Shown here: positions 59,517 to 62,104 of the stretch, piece after piece
How positions within the stretch are numbered: the stretch's first letter is position 1
Layout of the letters: the number at the start of each line of letters is the position of its first letter
Source: a virus
Length of the DNA stretch: 62,104 nt
Virus record (IMG/VR): IMGVR_UViG_3300037189_018914
Span: 1-62,104 of that record
Direction: 5' to 3' (one strand)
Program-made: the position numbers and the translations under genes
The notes under the pieces: generated by a model
The model's input: the letters and a program-made list of their open reading frames with translations, nothing else
Database searches by the model: none
What the model was told of the DNA's origin: nothing

Positions 59517-61013
59517 TCAGTTATCAGACGCGTTCGGGGCAGTGATCTTACGGCGACCGCTGGACGGCACTGCCTGCCGCGGCTTTCCCACCCGCGTATA
59601 CAACCCCGGATTGTCAGCCGACAGGCAACGGCCCTCGGCCCACTTTCGCAGGTGCTCGATCTGTTCGGCACTGGTCACAGCGACCGGAACGACGTTCTGG
59701 GCCGCTTCGATCAGGGAGATGTCCAGCAGGGCCGCCAGACGGCAGCACGCCTTGACCTCGGCACCGGTCCAGTTGGTGTCGTCGGGACGCTGCTGGGCTT
59801 TGTCGAGCCCGAAATGGTTCAGGTAGATGTCCCAGATACGCTGCCGCTGCTCGTCCGCCGGCAGGTCCACGAAGAACACACCGTCAAAACGTTCGGCACG
59901 GGCAAACGGAGCCGGAAGCTGACTGGCATCGTTGCAGGTGCCGATAAAGAACACGTCCGACGTGTGGTCGTTAAGCCACGTCAGAAGCGTGCCGAACAAC
60001 CGGGCCGAAACGCCGCTGTCGGTTTGGCCGGAGCCACCGACGCCGGCAAGACCCTTCTCGATCTCGTCGACGAACAGGACGCACGGAGCCATGGCATCGA
60101 CCTGCTTGAGAGCACGCCGCATGTTGCCCTCGGACTCGCCCACGAACTTGCCCATCAGGCTGCCGAAGTCGAGCATTACGGTCGGGCGGCCGACCTCGTT
60201 GCCTAGAGCTTTGGCGAACTGCGACTTGCCGCAGCCCGGAGGCGAGAGCAGCAAGACACCCTTGGGCCGCTTATCGACGTTCTTCTCGCCCTGACGCCGC
60301 ATTGCCCGCAAGCAGAATTGCTTGAGGTTTTCGAGGCCGCCAAGGTTATCGAAGTTTGCATCGCCGCGATACAGGGTCATGGTGCCGCTCTTTTCGAGCG
60401 TCTGAGCCTTGATGCCCCAGATGGTATCCGGCTCCAGCTTGTTATTGCGGACCAGCGACAGGGCATAGGCGTTCTCGGCCTCCTGTCGGGTCAAGCCGCG
60501 GGACGCCTCGACGACGCTGTTGATCTGCTCTTCGGTCGGCTTTTCAAACGTCTTATCGCCGTTGAACAGGTCGTTGCAGATGCTCTTAAGCTGCGTCTCG
60601 TCGGGCAGTTCGTGATGCACGACCGTGAACAGTTTTTCGACCTCGGGCTGCAGGGCAACCGTCGGAGCCACAACGATGACATAACGACCCTCGCCCTTGC
60701 CCTGCACGACCCGGTTGGCCAGTGCCTGCAAAACCTCGGGGTTGGGAAGATAGCGATGGAAATTCTTAAGAACGAGAATCTGCGTCTCGTTCGTCTTGGG
60801 CAGGTCCATAGACCGGATCGCCTGAAGAGGACCCGGTGCCGGCGTTAAGCCAGAATAAAGCTGGCGGTCGATGTCCCAGACATCAAAGCCCCACTTCCGG
60901 TCTTCCGCTAACTTGCGGATGGTGGCGACGGCGTCGTCGCACTCCACGGACTCAACCCAGATACCGGAAAAGCCTGCACAGACGAGTTCTTTGATCTCTT
61001 TTTCGAGTGACAT
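59517..61013 (-). CDS. AAA+ ATPase, Ycf46-like
   Basis: 498 residues. The N-terminal about 200 residues resemble the Ycf46 pre-AAA region (KNFHRYLPNPEVLQALANRV, with VIVVAPTVALQPEVEKLF). The motor has Walker A SPPGCGKSQ at 257-265, LMGKFVGESEGNMRRAL, Walker B LFVDEIEK near 313-320, sensor I FFIGTCND and arginine fingers ARAERFD. A disordered tail follows. AAA enzymes of this type unfold or remodel proteins. With the DUF2997 and DUF1257 genes immediately upstream it forms a recognisable cassette. Confidence 0.85.
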   Translation of the reverse strand: MSLEKEIKELVCAGFSGIWVESVECDDAVATIRKLAEDRKWGFDVWDIDRQLYSGLTPAPGPLQAIRSMDLPKTNETQILVLKNFHRYLPNPEVLQALANRVVQGKGEGRYVIVVAPTVALQPEVEKLFTVVHHELPDETQLKSICNDLFNGDKTFEKPTEEQINSVVEASRGLTRQEAENAYALSLVRNNKLEPDTIWGIKAQTLEKSGTMTLYRGDANFDNLGGLENLKQFCLRAMRRQGEKNVDKRPKGVLLLSPPGCGKSQFAKALGNEVGRPTVMLDFGSLMGKFVGESEGNMRRALKQVDAMAPCVLFVDEIEKGLAGVGGSGQTDSGVSARLFGTLLTWLNDHTSDVFFIGTCNDASQLPAPFARAERFDGVFFVDLPADEQRQRIWDIYLNHFGLDKAQQRPDDTNWTGAEVKACCRLAALLDISLIEAAQNVVPVAVTSAEQIEHLRKWAEGRCLSADNPGLYTRVGKPRQAVPSSGRRKITAPNASDN

Positions 61014-61026
61014 GTAGTTACCTTAG

Positions 61027-61218
61027 TTAGTTCTGCTGTTCGAGGGTCTGCTCATTCGACGCGGTGTAATATTCGCCGGTCAGCGTCTCATCGACCTTGG
61101 CACCCAGAGCTTGCTCCAGAGCCCGCGTGGCATCCTGACACGAGCTACCGGAGAAGCCGGTGGTCTCGATCTTAGTTTCGCCCTTCTTATTAACTACAAC
61201 CTGAATGATTTTTGACAT
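61027..61218 (-). CDS. DUF2997 protein, 63 aa
   Basis: MSKIIQVVVNKKGETKIETT is followed by GFSGSSCQDATRALEQALG, matching DUF2997 (strand, G-F-x-G-x-x-C, helix). Small protein of unknown function that accompanies DUF1257 and AAA genes in bacteria. Separated from the ATPase gene by 13 bp and 3 bp from the DUF1257 gene. Confidence 0.82.
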   Translation of the reverse strand: MSKIIQVVVNKKGETKIETTGFSGSSCQDATRALEQALGAKVDETLTGEYYTASNEQTLEQQN

Positions 61219-61221
61219 GTA

Positions 61222-61587
61222 TTAGGCCTCCACAGTGATGTTAAGTTTGATCGAACCGTCAGCGAGCGTTTCTTCGTACACGGAATAACCGCCCTTCTGG
61301 GCTTCATAAATCGCCTTCTCGACGGCGTACGCCTGCAGGAACTTATCCAGTTCCTCCTGCCGGCCCCATGCCCCGTTGTAGTTGTCGTAGGCAGCAGCAC
61401 CGGTATCGACGTTGAACACAGCCGGGAACTGCCAGCCGGGCAGTTTCACCGCCAGACCGTCCGCCGACTGGCCGGCGAACAGGACATGGTGGCCGGCAAC
61501 GGGCTGTTCAAGGCCCAGCCGCTTGCAGGCGGCGGAAATAGCATTGGCATCACGAACTTCAGTCTTGATTTGAACGATGTGTGACAT
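61222..61587 (-). CDS. DUF1257 (Ycf35-like) protein, 121 aa
   Basis: MSHIVQIKTEVRDANAISAA is the usual DUF1257 opening (MSHfs.iKt.i.d...L..AL). KLPGWQFPAVFNVDTGAAAY and WGRQEELDKFLQAYAVEKAI complete the family pattern. Chloroplast Ycf35 belongs here; function unknown. Encoded with DUF2997 and the Ycf46-like ATPase. Confidence 0.85.
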   Translation of the reverse strand: MSHIVQIKTEVRDANAISAACKRLGLEQPVAGHHVLFAGQSADGLAVKLPGWQFPAVFNVDTGAAAYDNYNGAWGRQEELDKFLQAYAVEKAIYEAQKGGYSVYEETLADGSIKLNITVEA

Positions 61588-61611
61588 ATGTGTCTTTTTT
61601 GGTGGTAAGTA

Positions 61612-61908
61612 TTAGCAGGTCACCACGACCTCGCCTTTGGTTTCAACCCATACGCGAGCCCCGCAACTTAGGGGCTTATCTGGGGAGTACACGGCTTTAG
61701 CCGGTCCCCGAATCTCGGCGTTCTCTACCGGATATGATTTGTTACGCCACTGAACGGTAATGACGTTATTACGTTCGCCGGTAGTTTTGTTCCGGCGGAT
61801 CATGTGCTGATTGACGTGAATACGCTTGATGGTGCCGGCTTGCATGACAATGACGCTGCCGGGTGTAAGTTCACTTCGCCGCACGAGGCGGCAAGCAGTT
61901 GCGGCCAT
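61612..61908 (-). CDS. Hypothetical basic protein, 98 aa
   Basis: AGGAGG lies five bases before the ATG. Beta-rich with basic patches (LTPGSVIVMQAGTIKRIHVN, TGERNNVITVQWRNKSYPV), probably a small beta-barrel. First gene of the AAA cassette; role unknown. Confidence 0.72.
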   Translation of the reverse strand: MAATACRLVRRSELTPGSVIVMQAGTIKRIHVNQHMIRRNKTTGERNNVITVQWRNKSYPVENAEIRGPAKAVYSPDKPLSCGARVWVETKGEVVVTC

Positions 61909-61991
61909 AAACCCTCCTGATCAGCCAGCGACCAACGGGCCGCGGCAAAATCCGACAAACGTGCCGGATAAAGAATGCAGCTAGTCCCGCT

Positions 61992-62031
61992 GGGGCCGGT
62001 TGTCACCTAACGCACGGCAACAACCGGCCCC
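61992..62031. terminator. Long perfect hairpin between operons (possible terminator)
   Basis: Arms GGGGCCGGTTGT (61992-62003) and ACAACCGGCCCC (62020-62031) pair over 12 bp with a 16-base loop. TTTT follows on the plus strand at 62032-62035 but no T run follows on the minus strand. It lies between the end of the partial gene and the AAA cassette, so it could end upstream transcription despite the missing T run, or act on a plus-strand RNA. Confidence 0.5.
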
Positions 62032-62052
62032 TTTTGGCGGAGGCTAGCAACG

Positions 62053-62104
62053 TCAGCTTCCGAACGTCTGCGACAACTGGGCTGCAGCGGTCAGGATACG
62101 CTCA
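62053..62104 (-). CDS. C-terminal end of an upstream gene (partial)
   Basis: Seventeen codons including TGA at 62053-62055 remain: ERILTAAAQLSQTFGS. The helical Ala/Leu/Gln content and the following 12-bp hairpin make a gene end plausible. Too short to identify; the start lies beyond the window. Confidence 0.45.
   Translation of the reverse strand, partial: ERILTAAAQLSQTFGS

Overview
The window is a piece of a large double-stranded DNA tailed-phage genome (Caudoviricetes, probably a giant or jumbo phage). All of the roughly 95 protein genes and the single tRNA gene that I can support lie on the minus strand. Genes are packed head to tail, often through ATGA, TGATG or TAATG overlaps, and the only stretch over 300 bases without a convincing gene is 44160-44477. 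No ribosomal RNA, CRISPR array, insertion sequence, integrase or plasmid partition gene is visible. The portal protein, collagen-like fibre, gp46/gp47-type nuclease pair and full replisome point to a lytic phage with its own replication and recombination machinery. The host cannot be read directly. The Ycf46/DUF2997/DUF1257 cassette, the deoxyhypusine-synthase-like domain and a secreted C-rich mini-protein would all be at home in Planctomycetota, so I favour that phylum with low confidence.

Layout, in transcription order from right to left. 62.1-57.5 kb: an AAA ATPase cassette (98-residue protein, DUF1257, DUF2997, Ycf46-like ATPase, a coiled-coil partner) followed by a beta-helix protein. 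57.5-47.7 kb: about 30 small early-type genes of mostly unknown function, with a strong terminator at 56442-56478 and a secreted C-rich protein before it. 47.7-40.3 kb: a methyltransferase with a regulatory-domain tail, a SEC-C protein, a zinc-cluster protein, an Xre-type HTH fused to a deoxyhypusine-synthase-like domain, and a 390-residue unknown. 40-36 kb: a DEDDh exonuclease, tRNA-Gln(UUG), an HNH protein and small genes. 36-19.6 kb: the replication and recombination block (Mre11/SbcD-like, Rad50/SbcC-like, UvsW-like helicase, DnaB-like helicase, primase, UDG-exonuclease-PolA fusion, a possible ssDNA-binding protein, a RecA-family recombinase). 19.6-8 kb: mostly unknown proteins, including a RuvC-like resolvase, a DUF1016-N-like protein and a possible nuclease. 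8-2.4 kb: portal protein, GT4-like glycosyltransferase, HD hydrolase, thymidylate kinase. 2.1-0 kb: a collagen-like fibre with an embedded carbohydrate-binding-like module, then a kelch-like tandem-repeat protein cut by the window edge.

How the genes fit together: the polymerase fusion, primase, DnaB-like helicase, UvsW-like helicase, Rad50/Mre11 pair, RecA, RuvC and the putative SSB form a nearly complete recombination-dependent replication system. Thymidylate kinase supplies dTTP precursors and the UDG-like domain may police uracil. The collagen and kelch-like proteins form a surface-binding module. The least explained and most interesting parts are the HTH-DHS-like fusion, the AAA/DUF2997/DUF1257 cassette, the methyltransferase and the structured non-coding region at 44.2-44.5 kb. 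Functional names come from reading motifs by eye; no database search was possible.
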